Assembly (NCBI RefSeq): GCF_023156195.1
Contig: NZ_JAKUKA010000001.1
Location: 4,588,001-4,652,000 of the forward strand
Reading direction: 5' to 3'
Origin: Chitinophaga sedimenti
GTDB lineage: Bacteria; Bacteroidota; Bacteroidia; Chitinophagales; Chitinophagaceae
Length of the DNA: 64,000 nt
Part shown: one piece after another, positions 29,081 through 37,583 of the stretch
Position numbering within the stretch: position 1 is the first letter of the stretch
How the letters are laid out: the number at the start of each line of letters is the position of its first letter
Notes under the pieces: model-generated
The model's input: the letters and a program-made list of their open reading frames with translations, nothing else
What the model was told of the DNA's origin: nothing
Databases searched by the model: none
Made by a program: the position numbers and the translations under genes

Positions 29081-31669
29081 ATGATTGATCTATCGTATGA
29101 CTTCATCGTAACGCTGCAGAACGAGGTGCTGCGTAGGTTTGGTGTCAATCAGCTACTTCCGGGTCATTGCAAATTTTTATCCCAGGCCATCCTGGACGCC
29201 ACAGGAAAACTGATCAGCGAGACCACACTCAAGCGTTTTTTCGGTTTTGCGCTCGCCCAGCATAGCTTTTCACGCTATACGCTGAATACGCTCGCGCAAT
29301 ATTGCCAGTACAAAGACTGGGATGATTTTCAGACACATTATTATCGGCGCACTGCCTCTACGGATACCGCAGAGCAGCCCGCCGACCAGGAAAAGTGGAC
29401 GGAAATCCGCGCCAAGGCTAATGCTGTTTCGCATTATACCTTGATGACGTTAAAGAACCGCTCCGGCATCCCGTTTTTGCATACCGTCCCCAGACAGTAC
29501 TGCCTCTCGCACGTCGAGCGCTTTCTCGAAAGTAATTGCGTAGCCACCGTGTTCATTGCACCTTCGGGCTGGGGTAAATCGCTAGCGTTGGTACATACCG
29601 CCGAACACTTCTGGCTGGGAAAAGATGCAGCGCATAAGAAAGATATTTGCTGGTTCATTCATGCACATGCCGCCGGCAACCTCCTGCTGAAAGGCTTCTC
29701 ACTATCTTCCTGGCTAGACAACCAGCTGCACCTGGGCAATGGCGAAACATTCCGCGATTACTTCTCTCACTATTTCGAAGAAAAAGGCGGCCGGCTGGTA
29801 CTTGTCATAGACGGATTCGATGAAATTGCATTAGGTGCTGATAAGTTGAAACTGCTATATACTAAACTCGAAGACTTTGTATATTCCAACGGATTGCACC
29901 CGTGGCTGAAAGTAATACTCAGCATCCGTTCGAGCACCTGGGGCGAAGTCTTCCAACAGGCGCAGCAGTACCCGGCGTTCCGCCGGTATTGGTACCTGGG
30001 ACAGGAAATGGATGAGGAATGTAATATTAATATACCGCAATTATCCGAACAGGATGTAAAAACGGTACTCTACAACTGCCGCTTCGAACCGGCTACGGTA
30101 CGCACCTTCAGCGATGGATTCCTGCAAAAGCTACGGCATCCTTACTATCTGCAACTGTTCTGCCAGCTCAACGAATCACCAGAACAAACGTTCGTCGATG
30201 AAAACCTGAGCCTTTTCGAGATTACATCGCGGTTTATACAAAACAGGGTGTTCAACTCGTCCAGCAACAGCTTCAAAGTACAGATCATTTATAAGCTCCT
30301 CGAACTGCTGGACATGGGCCGCAACGGCCAGTATGCGGATAAAAGCATCCTGCTTAATAAAAATGCCGACCTGTTTCCCGCCTATAAGGAATTGATCGCG
30401 GACAACATCCTGGTGGAAGAGAATTTAAGCCAGGAGATCATGTTCCACGTGAAGGTGCGTTTTGCGCACAACTTCCTGCTGGAATACTTCACTGCCATGC
30501 ATTTTATCCTGGAGAACAATATGCAGATCTCCGAAGAAATGCTGCAAAGGGTAGTGAATTACTTCCCGCAGTCGCCTTTCCGGATTGCAGTATTCAAATG
30601 GCTGCTGCGGTATGCGATCACACAACAGAACATTATCGGGATTCAACAAATATTCGTACTGCCGCTGATGGTGGTGGAAAAAGCAAACCTCCTGGAATAC
30701 ACGGTGTTGCATTATCAACATGAAGATAATAAGCATGCCATGTTGAAAAACATCTTCCCGCCGGAGTATTTCCGCAAACACCCGATCAGCTCATTTATCA
30801 GTGATGACTTCGTGCATTTCAAAAAGCGCAAGGTGCTGAATTCATTGATGGGGCTCGCCGAGGCTTCCGACGATAAGCTGAAGATCAAGAGCAACCTGTT
30901 TGTAATGGCGCTTATTCAGCTGGATGCAGAGCAATGTGAAATTGAGCTGAACAATATTAAAAAGATATGCGCCAGTGAGCCATCAATGAGTGAGCTGTGG
31001 CTTACACCATACGAGGTGTTCCTGTTCATCTACGAGTACCTGAAATTCGGCATCTGTAATGAAGAGGTAAAAGAAAAGGTCTGCAACTACGCCCGTCACT
31101 GGAGTTTCTCGGCTAAAAAACCGTTTTCGGTGCCGGAAGAGATCGTGTATCGCGCCATGTGTTACATCTTTTTACTACTGGGCGACAATGAACAGATGTT
31201 GCACTTTACGCAGCGACTGTTTCAGCATTATCCTTCGATCTTGTTTTCGAAGACAGACCCCTTCCGTTTAATGATGCTGTGCTGGAAAGCACAGGCACAT
31301 ATGGCAACAGGCAACCTGGCGCCCGCTAAACGCATCAGTTCGCATGTTGAAAAAATCTTAAAGCAATATTACTCGGCTGATTTCTTTAACGCCAAACTGG
31401 TCGATATCCTGCATAAGATCATTTACGCGCAAATCTGTTTCCACGAAAAAGATTACAGCAAGGCAATCCGTATTTCGGAAACCGCTATGGACAGCGCACA
31501 ACGACTTGACTTTAAATTGTTTTCGCTGAAGAACTTCGCCACGCTGCACAAAATTTACCACCAGCTGGAAATGGACAAACAAAAGCGCGACGCCCTGCAA
31601 AAAGTGGAAATTATCCGGGAGGGTACCACATTTAAGCAGGCGGTAAATTACCTGGTAGGCAATTTCTGA
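29081..31669 (+). CDS. STAND (NACHT-like) NTPase with uncharacterised N-terminal domain
   Basis: 862-residue soluble protein, intact. Residues 1-90 form a small helical, perhaps HTH-like domain (FLSQAILDATGKLISETTLK, RFFGFA, SRYTLNTLAQYCQYKDWDDF); I have seen this pattern at the front of other Bacteroidota proteins but know no function for it. A P-loop NTPase follows: Walker A APSGWGKS (161-168; Ala in place of the first Gly) and Walker B LVLVIDGFDEIA (239-250), then sensor-like VILSIRSSTWGEVF, matching NACHT/STAND ATPases. Residues 380-862 are helical and probably TPR-like. STAND proteins act as ligand-triggered switches in transcription, signalling or anti-phage defence; which applies here is not known. 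It stands alone, divergent from the adhesin, with its own terminator. Confidence 0.75.
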   Translation: MIDLSYDFIVTLQNEVLRRFGVNQLLPGHCKFLSQAILDATGKLISETTLKRFFGFALAQHSFSRYTLNTLAQYCQYKDWDDFQTHYYRRTASTDTAEQPADQEKWTEIRAKANAVSHYTLMTLKNRSGIPFLHTVPRQYCLSHVERFLESNCVATVFIAPSGWGKSLALVHTAEHFWLGKDAAHKKDICWFIHAHAAGNLLLKGFSLSSWLDNQLHLGNGETFRDYFSHYFEEKGGRLVLVIDGFDEIALGADKLKLLYTKLEDFVYSNGLHPWLKVILSIRSSTWGEVFQQAQQYPAFRRYWYLGQEMDEECNINIPQLSEQDVKTVLYNCRFEPATVRTFSDGFLQKLRHPYYLQLFCQLNESPEQTFVDENLSLFEITSRFIQNRVFNSSSNSFKVQIIYKLLELLDMGRNGQYADKSILLNKNADLFPAYKELIADNILVEENLSQEIMFHVKVRFAHNFLLEYFTAMHFILENNMQISEEMLQRVVNYFPQSPFRIAVFKWLLRYAITQQNIIGIQQIFVLPLMVVEKANLLEYTVLHYQHEDNKHAMLKNIFPPEYFRKHPISSFISDDFVHFKKRKVLNSLMGLAEASDDKLKIKSNLFVMALIQLDAEQCEIELNNIKKICASEPSMSELWLTPYEVFLFIYEYLKFGICNEEVKEKVCNYARHWSFSAKKPFSVPEEIVYRAMCYIFLLLGDNEQMLHFTQRLFQHYPSILFSKTDPFRLMMLCWKAQAHMATGNLAPAKRISSHVEKILKQYYSADFFNAKLVDILHKIIYAQICFHEKDYSKAIRISETAMDSAQRLDFKLFSLKNFATLHKIYHQLEMDKQKRDALQKVEIIREGTTFKQAVNYLVGNF

Positions 31670-31683
31670 TCGTTTTGTTGTAA

Positions 31684-31738
31684 CCACTATACGAAGCTCC
31701 CCGCTCCTCCAAAAGGACGGGGAGTTTTTTTATAGTGG
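31684..31738 (+). terminator. Terminator of the STAND gene, nested in an outer inverted repeat
   Basis: Inner stem CTCCCCG / CGGGGAG (31697-31703 and 31718-31724), helped by TCCT/AGGA, followed by T7. An outer pair CCACTATA / TATAGTGG (31684-31691 and 31731-31738) flanks it exactly. Confidence 0.8.
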
Positions 31739-31864
31739 CGGCCGGTCAATAATGCCTTCATAATGAGCAAGCAACGTTCTTTAGAGTTAATTTCACGTCA
31801 GTTATAAATTATTTACTTTTGACTAGTAAGCATTTTCTGGCATAATTTTAAGGTTTTACAGGCC

Positions 31865-32775
31865 ATGGCATTAGACGAAAGGAAATATACCACCATACAG
31901 ACCTTCCTGCTCAACTTCCTGAGCTTACTGACATTGTTGCCAATGGCGCCGTACATTAACCGGTTTATTCCGCCGATTAAGCTGGGCACTCTCCATATAG
32001 ACCTTTTCCTGTCTATTTTAACGGCGTTTTTGTTTACCCGGCTCCTGCTGTGGATTTTTAAGCCGCTGATTATCCCGGCGTTCGTGCTGGTATTTGGGGT
32101 ACTGGTGATCAACCTGTTCCGCGACAGCTACAGCTTCGGCAACGTATTGAACGATTACAAGGGTATGGTACAGGGTAATTGGGGCTCGCGCGACAATAAA
32201 CAGCTGGACATCCTGAGCTTTTACCCGAGAAAGGTGGAGACTTACCGGGACAAAACGGTGAAAGGCATCCGCGCAAAGATGACCTACAAGGATTCTGTCG
32301 TGCGCAACTTCGCAGTACAACACTCACTCGACTACTTCGACGATTATTTTCCCAAATATGGTAAGATCGTCCGCTACCTGTCGCTGTACAAATACATTCG
32401 CCAGAACTTTAAATATGTGAATGATGTGTTACGCGATGAATACTTCGCTACTCCCCAGGAAACGATCCAGAACGGGCTGGGGGCGACTGCGACGACCACT
32501 CTATTTTAATGGCGTCGTGCCTGGAAGCCATCGGGGCGCGTTGCAGGATCGTACTTATCCGCGGGCACGCGTATCCGGAGCTGTATTGTGGTAATAAAGA
32601 AGATTTTGAACTCATCAAACAGGCGATCGTACACCTGTTTAATCACCCGCCAGTACGCGAAATATCATATCATGAAATGAAAGGCGAATATTGGATCAAC
32701 CTCGATTACAGCGCCATGAACCCTGGTGGACCGTACCTGAACGACCAGGTATATGCCTTAATCGAAACGGATTAA
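31865..32775 (+). CDS. Membrane-anchored transglutaminase-like protein, frameshifted
   Basis: About 303 residues. The N-terminus has two to four hydrophobic segments (FLLNFLSLLTLLPMAPYI, IIPAFVLVFGVLVINLF), followed by a transglutaminase-like (papain-fold) domain. The frame breaks in the G5 run at 32479-32483; adding one G gives NGLGGDCDDHSILMASCLEA, which supplies the catalytic Cys (GDCDDHS), and the His follows in RGHAYPELYCG. The catalytic Asp is likely in YWINLDYSAMNPGGP. Such domains in bacteria are usually peptidases or amidases, not cross-linkers. Its stop overlaps that of the convergent OmpA gene by a few bases. Substrate unknown. Confidence 0.82.
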
Positions 32776-34360
32776 TCCACTATTTTATGAATGATAATCT
32801 CCACCCGCCTGTTCCGCTGCCGGCCTTCCGGCGTGGCATTGGTAGCTACGGGCCGGCGTTCTCCTTCGCCATGAATGTACCGCACTTTATCTCCATATCC
32901 TTTCATGCCAAGGAAAGTGGAGACGGTACTGGCCCTGCGCCGCGATAAGTCGTCGTTGTACGCGTCGGTGCCTTCATTATCGGTGTGACCGATCACCTGC
33001 AACTCCACCTTATCTTTCGGAATCTTTTGTATCATTGAATCCAGCTTCGCCATAAAACGTGGCTCCAGTGCGGCGCTGGCGGTTTTAAACAGCACGTCCG
33101 GAATCACCAGCGTATCCGCCTTTGGCGGTGCGGGCGGTACTTCAGACAAAAATACCGGCGGCGAGCAAACAATAATCTCTACCCGTTCATTATCCTGCCG
33201 GCCTTTTAGCGTGCCGGTATCGTACCGCGGCTTACTGCGGCCCATGCCCGTTACTTCAAAATCATCGTAACTAAACCCGGCGCGGTATACAGGTGTTTTA
33301 CCACCTCCTTTGCCCTGTCGACCGACAGCAATTCGTTAAACCGGTCGGTGCCCGGCTGGTTCACGTGCCCGATCACTTTTATCTTACCGGACCTGCCGCT
33401 TTCGTAATACTGCAGGGCGCTATCCAGCACAAACCCGAAATCCGTATTCAGTCCCGCCCCATTATTAATAAAAATGCCACTGCCGATGATCAGCGTATCG
33501 CAATGCGAGCTGCCGTTCTGCAGCAATTCCCGCATTTTAGGATCGATGGTCACCCTGCCGCCGCGGGAATGCAGCTTTTGCGACAAATCCTGCCACTTTC
33601 TCCACGCACTGGTGTCTGTGGGAGCGGTGGGTACCATACGGACCAGGTCAAGCCCGTGATCGCGAAGAAAAGCATCTGGCAGGGTATGCCGGTGATGTTC
33701 GTTGTACACGTTCCTCACCATGGCGGGATCGAGTTTTTCTTTGGCTTCGATTGGTTCTACGCAGATGCTGTCCACGCAGAGATACTTTGGCCCTGATTCT
33801 TCATGGTTACGCGGCACACGGGAAGGTGAGAAGTCGCCTAAGATAAGGTTCGTATATCGTTTGTCTGGTATATACTCCAACTGATAAACATGCCAGGGCT
33901 TGTTGAATTTGATCTGCTGGGCTTTACGCAGCTCAATGGTCGGCGTGTAATCGAGGCGTTGTACAAACATGGCGTAAACATCATGCTCGGCAAACAGCAG
34001 GTCTATACCCGGTGCGGCATCGTCGCGCGAGCCCGCGTACACCGTGATCAGGTACTTCTTACCCGGCTTCATCGGCGCCAATAGTCGCGTTTGCATATAC
34101 TCGCGGCGCTGTTGCGCCATCATGCCGCTTTCCAGTTGTATATAACTCTCGCCGCTGCCCGCTCCGCTGGGATTAAAAATCGGCGAAGCGCGCCGGACAT
34201 GCGGCGCAACCCGCCACCAGGCAGCCGGCTCGCAGGGCGAAGCATATTCTGTACAAATGTTGATGTCGGAAAAACTTGGATTGGGAACGAGGTTTTGTGC
34301 AGACAGGCCGCGCGAAAGGAACAGGACAAAAGAAAAGAATAAGGTTCTGCACACAGGCAT
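32772..34360 (-). CDS. Protein with two tandem OmpA domains, frameshifted
   Basis: Exported protein of about 529 residues. The signal peptide ends near RGLSAQ; residues 22-200 form a jelly-roll-like domain common in Bacteroidota OmpA proteins (NLVPNPSFSDINICTEY, RREYMQTRLLAPMKPGKKYL). Two OmpA C-terminal domains follow. The first has KIKVIGHVNQPGTDRFNELL, where the usual HTD is HVN; the second has the standard ELQVIGHTDNEGTDAYNDDL and RQRNRRVEIIIH. The frame breaks near 33279-33284; one added base gives TAAGFSYDDFEVTGMGRSKP and joins both halves. OmpA domains bind peptidoglycan; the first copy may be degenerate. Divergent from the SDR gene over an inverted repeat at 34389-34426. Confidence 0.85.
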
Positions 34361-34388
34361 AACGGGAAAAATTTAACGTTTAAGCCGA

Positions 34389-34426
34389 CAAACAATATAA
34401 CTACACCTGTGTTATTTTATTGTTTG
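34389..34426. promoter_or_regulatory. 9-bp inverted repeat in a divergent promoter region
   Basis: CAAACAATA (34389-34397) and TATTGTTTG (34418-34426) are exact complements around a 20-base spacer, extended by TAA/TTA. It lies between the divergent dual-OmpA and SDR genes, as an operator for a dimeric regulator would. No regulator gene is adjacent. Confidence 0.4.
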
Positions 34427-34475
34427 CCAACCCATACCGGAACAAATATCGATTCTTTCACCTAAAAAATACGCA

Positions 34476-35227
34476 ATGGAAAAACTATTTGAAGGCAAAG
34501 TGGCCCTGGTAACGGGCGGCGGCTCGGGCATCGGGGAAGCTACGGCATTGTTGTATGCCAACCACGGGGCAAAAGTGGTGGTGTCGGACATTAACGAGCA
34601 ACATGGACAGGCGGTGACCGGGAAAATCAAAGAGCTGGGCGGACAGGCGATTTTTGTGAAATGCAACGTGGCCAGCCCGCAGGACTGCGAACAGCTGGTT
34701 GCGGCTACCGTAAAGGCTTATGGCCGGCTCGACGCGGCCTGCAACAACGCGGGTATCGCCGGTGACGTTAAGCCGACAGGCGAGTTGAGCGTGGAAAACT
34801 TCGACAAGGTAATCAGCATTAACCTGAGCAGCGTGTTTTACTGCATGCGCGCCCAGATTCCGCAGATGGAGAAACAGGGCGGCGGGTCTATCGTTAACAT
34901 GGCATCGATACTGGGACAGGTGGGTTTTGCCAACTCCTGTGCCTATGTGGCAGCCAAACATGGCGTAGTGGGCCTGTCTCAGAACGCAGCACTGGAGTAT
35001 TCCGCGAAGGGCATTCGCGTAAACGCTGTGGGACCCGGCTTTATCGCCACCCCTTGCTGGATATCATGGATGATGCGGCTAAGCAGATGCTTATTTCACT
35101 GCATCCCATCGGGCGGCTGGGTAAAGCCGAAGAGGTGGCAGAACTCGTTATCTGGCTTACCTCTGACAAGGCTTCTTTTGTAACGGGCAGCTACTACCCG
35201 ATAGATGGCGCCTATCTCGCCAAGTAA
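34476..35227 (+). CDS. Short-chain dehydrogenase/reductase (SDR), frameshifted
   Basis: Classical SDR oxidoreductase, about 250 residues. Nucleotide-binding TGGGSGIGEA (residues 14-23), NNAGIAG, the catalytic Ser in NMASILGQ and YVAAKHG (YxxxK) are all present; Asp in VVVSDINEQ after the second strand favours NAD(H). The frame breaks in the C4 run at 35050-35053; one added C gives FIATPLLDIMDDAAKQML and the end YYPIDGAYLAK at 35227. Substrate not predictable. Stand-alone gene closed by a strong terminator. Confidence 0.9.
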
Positions 35228-35233
35228 CTTCTC

Positions 35234-35260
35234 AAAAAGCGTTGATATACAACGCTTTTT
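35234..35260. terminator. Terminator of the SDR gene
   Basis: Perfect 11-bp stem AAAAAGCGTTG / CAACGCTTTTT with a 5-base loop and T-run, 7 bases after the stop codon. Confidence 0.85.
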
Positions 35261-35317
35261 CTATTTCAACTGCTTTGCCCACCCGCTCCTGCGTCCGCCC
35301 GCTTTCCACCGGTAGGG

Positions 35318-35361
35318 AAAGGGCAGGCAAAGGGCAGTTAAAGGGCAGCGAAAGGGCCAGG
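35318..35361 (+). repeat. Four tandem 11-bp G-rich repeats
   Basis: AAAGGGCAGGC, AAAGGGCAGTT, AAAGGGCAGCG and AAAGGGCCAGG follow one another at exactly 11-base steps, preceded by one more GGG. Every copy faces the same side of the DNA helix. Five GGG runs in 40 bases also allow a G-quadruplex. Confidence 0.6.
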
Positions 35362-35580
35362 GTTGCTCCTGGCTTGCTTCTTCCCTATACTATTCTTCGG
35401 AGATGCCTGGTTTTACTATGGTTTCGGCGAGGTGCATTTATACCAAAATACCCCCATTTCAGTAAGGATGGTCAAATGATCTCTATAGGATGCGGTTATC
35501 TTCCATAACTCCTTGCCCGCTCTCCTGTGTATTTTTCTGGAATTTTACACAAACCCTTATCCCTATTGACCGATGCGTAT

Positions 35581-35607
35581 AAATACGCAAGGGAAAATTG
35601 CGTATTT
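35581..35607. promoter_or_regulatory. 10-bp perfect inverted repeat
   Basis: AAATACGCAA (35581-35590) and TTGCGTATTT (35598-35607) around a 7-base spacer. Flanked by TGCGTAT on the left (35574-35580), a partial third copy. Operator-like or hairpin; no neighbouring gene explains it. Confidence 0.4.
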
Positions 35608-35928
35608 CCCCTCGTGCATGAATAAAAAATCCATTATATTTTTGAACTACCATTTAGCCCCAAAATTATTTAGTAAGCCACTGGTGTTCAAGGACGGCCT
35701 TTCATTCATAAGCCCCTATAACCAAATACCGCTAACATGCGGCTACCGGTTACAAACCCCGGCTAGCTCGCGCAACGACAGTTGCAGACCGCCTTTCATC
35801 CCCTATCAAATACCACTGCTAATCAACGATTCACTTCCCTTTATCGGATAATAATATTCATCATTTACGTTTCCCCGCCGCAGTTGCTGTTGCCCGGTCT
35901 GTCTTAATTCATTTTATCTATGAAAAAG

Positions 35929-35954
35929 AAGAGCGGAACGTATGTCCCGCTCTT
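35929..35954 (-). terminator. Terminator of the SusC/SusD operon
   Basis: AAGAGCGG / CCGCTCTT stem with a 10-base loop; on the minus strand followed by CTTTTTCA, just past the SusD stop. Confidence 0.75.
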
Positions 35955-35961
35955 TCTTTAT

Positions 35962-37563
35962 TTATTTAATATAACCAGTGTTTTGCGTGAGGTTGCCGCC
36001 GCTGAGCACAATCTCATTATTCGGGATCGGGTACAACCGACGGTAACTTTCATCATTATCTTTAAAGCCCCATTTGTCTTCAAACTTACCAAAGCGAATC
36101 AGGTCGTTACGGCGCCAGCCCTCCCAGGCCATTTCGCGGGCACGCTCCTCGAGCAGGTCATTGAGGGTAACACCGGTTGCTGCCGTGGTTTTAGCGCGGG
36201 TACGGATTTTAGTCACCAGCACGTCGGCTGTTTGCATTTCGCCGTTAATCACGGTAGGTGCTGCCCCACGCAGGATCGCTTCCGCTTTCATAAGCATCAC
36301 GTCCGCCAGTCGCAATACGGGGAAGTCGTTGCCCCTGGTAACGGTCTTGTGTATTGGCATTTTTGTCAGGATAAAACTTGATGGAGCGCACTCCCTGTGC
36401 CTTGCCCAGTTCGTCGTTCCCAATGTCCATGTTAGGCACATCTTCCAAGGTAAGTTCCGGGATAAACTCCAGCTGCCAAACGATCGTGGCACTACCGTCG
36501 GTACCGGCATAGTTTGGTCCAGCCCCTTTTTAGTAGTGGTTATATTGATAGGTGCACCACTGAAATCAAACTGCTTGCCCGCCAGCCAGGTGGCATTACG
36601 CGTATCGTTCGGCAGGTTAAACTTCTGGTAGAAGGAAGCGATCGTGCTCAGTGCAATACTCGGACGGAAAGGAATGCTGTATTTCGCCTGTAGCGAGGTA
36701 TGCAAGCCAAAGCGTGTAAAGTGGTTGCCTTTAATATAGTTAGGATCGTAAGGCACCGCAAAAATGGTTTCCTTGATCTGCGGGCCGTTTTCCGGGGCAA
36801 AGATGCTCATGTAATCGCCATCCAGTGAAAAGTAGGTGCGTTTCAGCACGCTGTCGGCCATGGCCACGGTTTCGGGGTACATGGTTTTAGCGGCGTATTG
36901 CGGCGCGTTCAGGTACATTTTGGTAAGGAGCGCAAACACCATTGACTTAGTCGGACGCGCATAGTTCTTCGCGGTAGTTGGACCATCGTTCAGGTCGGGC
37001 AATGCCTCCTTCAATTCCTTTTCAATGAAGGTGAATACTTCTGCGCGGGTGCTTTGTTTCGGCGTTTCGGTAGCGCCAAATTTGGTGATAATAGGTACGT
37101 TGCCGTACAGGTCCATCATCAGGAAATGAAAAAAGGCGCGCATCACCCTAATTTCCGCCAGCGCCGTCTGTTTGGCAGCACCGTCCGGAGCACGCTCGAA
37201 CAATACAAGAATACTGTTACATTTGTTGATGCCGCTGTAACCCCATTTCCAGCAGCCGTTGATGTTGGTGTGATCAGCGGTCCAGGTATGTTTATGGAGG
37301 TCGCGGTACTGCCCGCCGTCGTTGTAGTTACCGCCCCGCGCCGGAATGATTGCCTCATCGGTGCTTAGCTCCTGCATTCTCCAATATTCTACTGCGTAAA
37401 TGCTGGCCAGCTGTGTATAAGCCGGGCCGGAAGCAGCTGCAAAGCCTTCCTGTGTAGTAGGAAAGTTGCTGCTCGTCAGTTCTGATTCCACAGGCACGTC
37501 CAGATCGGTACAAGCAGTCATTACACTACAAACCGCTGCGCCTATTAACCATATCTTTTTCAT
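35962..37563 (-). CDS. SusD/RagB nutrient-binding lipoprotein with an internal out-of-frame segment
   Basis: Outer-membrane-attached lid lipoprotein that partners SusC in glycan or other nutrient uptake; 533 codons, normal length. Lipobox VMTAC at residues 14-18. SusD signatures include FPTTQEGFAAASGPAYTQL, the TPR-like VMRAFFHFLMMDLYGNVPII and the C-terminal RAREMAWEGWRRNDLIRFGK. The ORF has no stop, yet residues about 350-404 do not look like SusD. Restoring a base near 36514 gives NYAGTDGSATIVWQLEFIPE and EDVPNMDIGNDELGKAQG in the adjacent frame, and near 36350 the frame returns (NANTKTVTRGNDFPVLRLAD after removing one base). So two compensating errors hide about 55 wrong residues. Ligand unknown. 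Confidence 0.92.
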   Translation of the reverse strand: MKKIWLIGAAVCSVMTACTDLDVPVESELTSSNFPTTQEGFAAASGPAYTQLASIYAVEYWRMQELSTDEAIIPARGGNYNDGGQYRDLHKHTWTADHTNINGCWKWGYSGINKCNSILVLFERAPDGAAKQTALAEIRVMRAFFHFLMMDLYGNVPIITKFGATETPKQSTRAEVFTFIEKELKEALPDLNDGPTTAKNYARPTKSMVFALLTKMYLNAPQYAAKTMYPETVAMADSVLKRTYFSLDGDYMSIFAPENGPQIKETIFAVPYDPNYIKGNHFTRFGLHTSLQAKYSIPFRPSIALSTIASFYQKFNLPNDTRNATWLAGKQFDFSGAPINITTTKKGLDQTMPVPTVVPRSFGSWSLSRNLPWKMCLTWTLGTTNWARHRECAPSSFILTKMPIHKTVTRGNDFPVLRLADVMLMKAEAILRGAAPTVINGEMQTADVLVTKIRTRAKTTAATGVTLNDLLEERAREMAWEGWRRNDLIRFGKFEDKWGFKDNDESYRRLYPIPNNEIVLSGGNLTQNTGYIK

Positions 37564-37583
37564 ATCTGAGAAGAATAAAAAAT

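Larger units (their letters stand above)
35261..35961. other. Long gene-free region between SDR and SusD genes
   Basis: About 700 bases with no convincing ORF. It contains a four-unit 11-bp G-rich repeat (35318-35361), a 10-bp inverted repeat (35581-35607) and the SusD terminator (35929-35954). The open frame at 35573-35851 has no ribosome site or protein-like composition. Confidence 0.6.

Noticed and set aside
29081..31669. Confident call as an Avs-type anti-phage gene
   Set aside because: NACHT-like ATPase is clear, but no known effector domain and no defence neighbours; left as STAND NTPase of unknown role.
35573..35851. 92-residue open frame in the SDR-SusD gap
   Set aside because: No ribosome site, unusual composition, overlaps an inverted repeat, no recognisable sequence.
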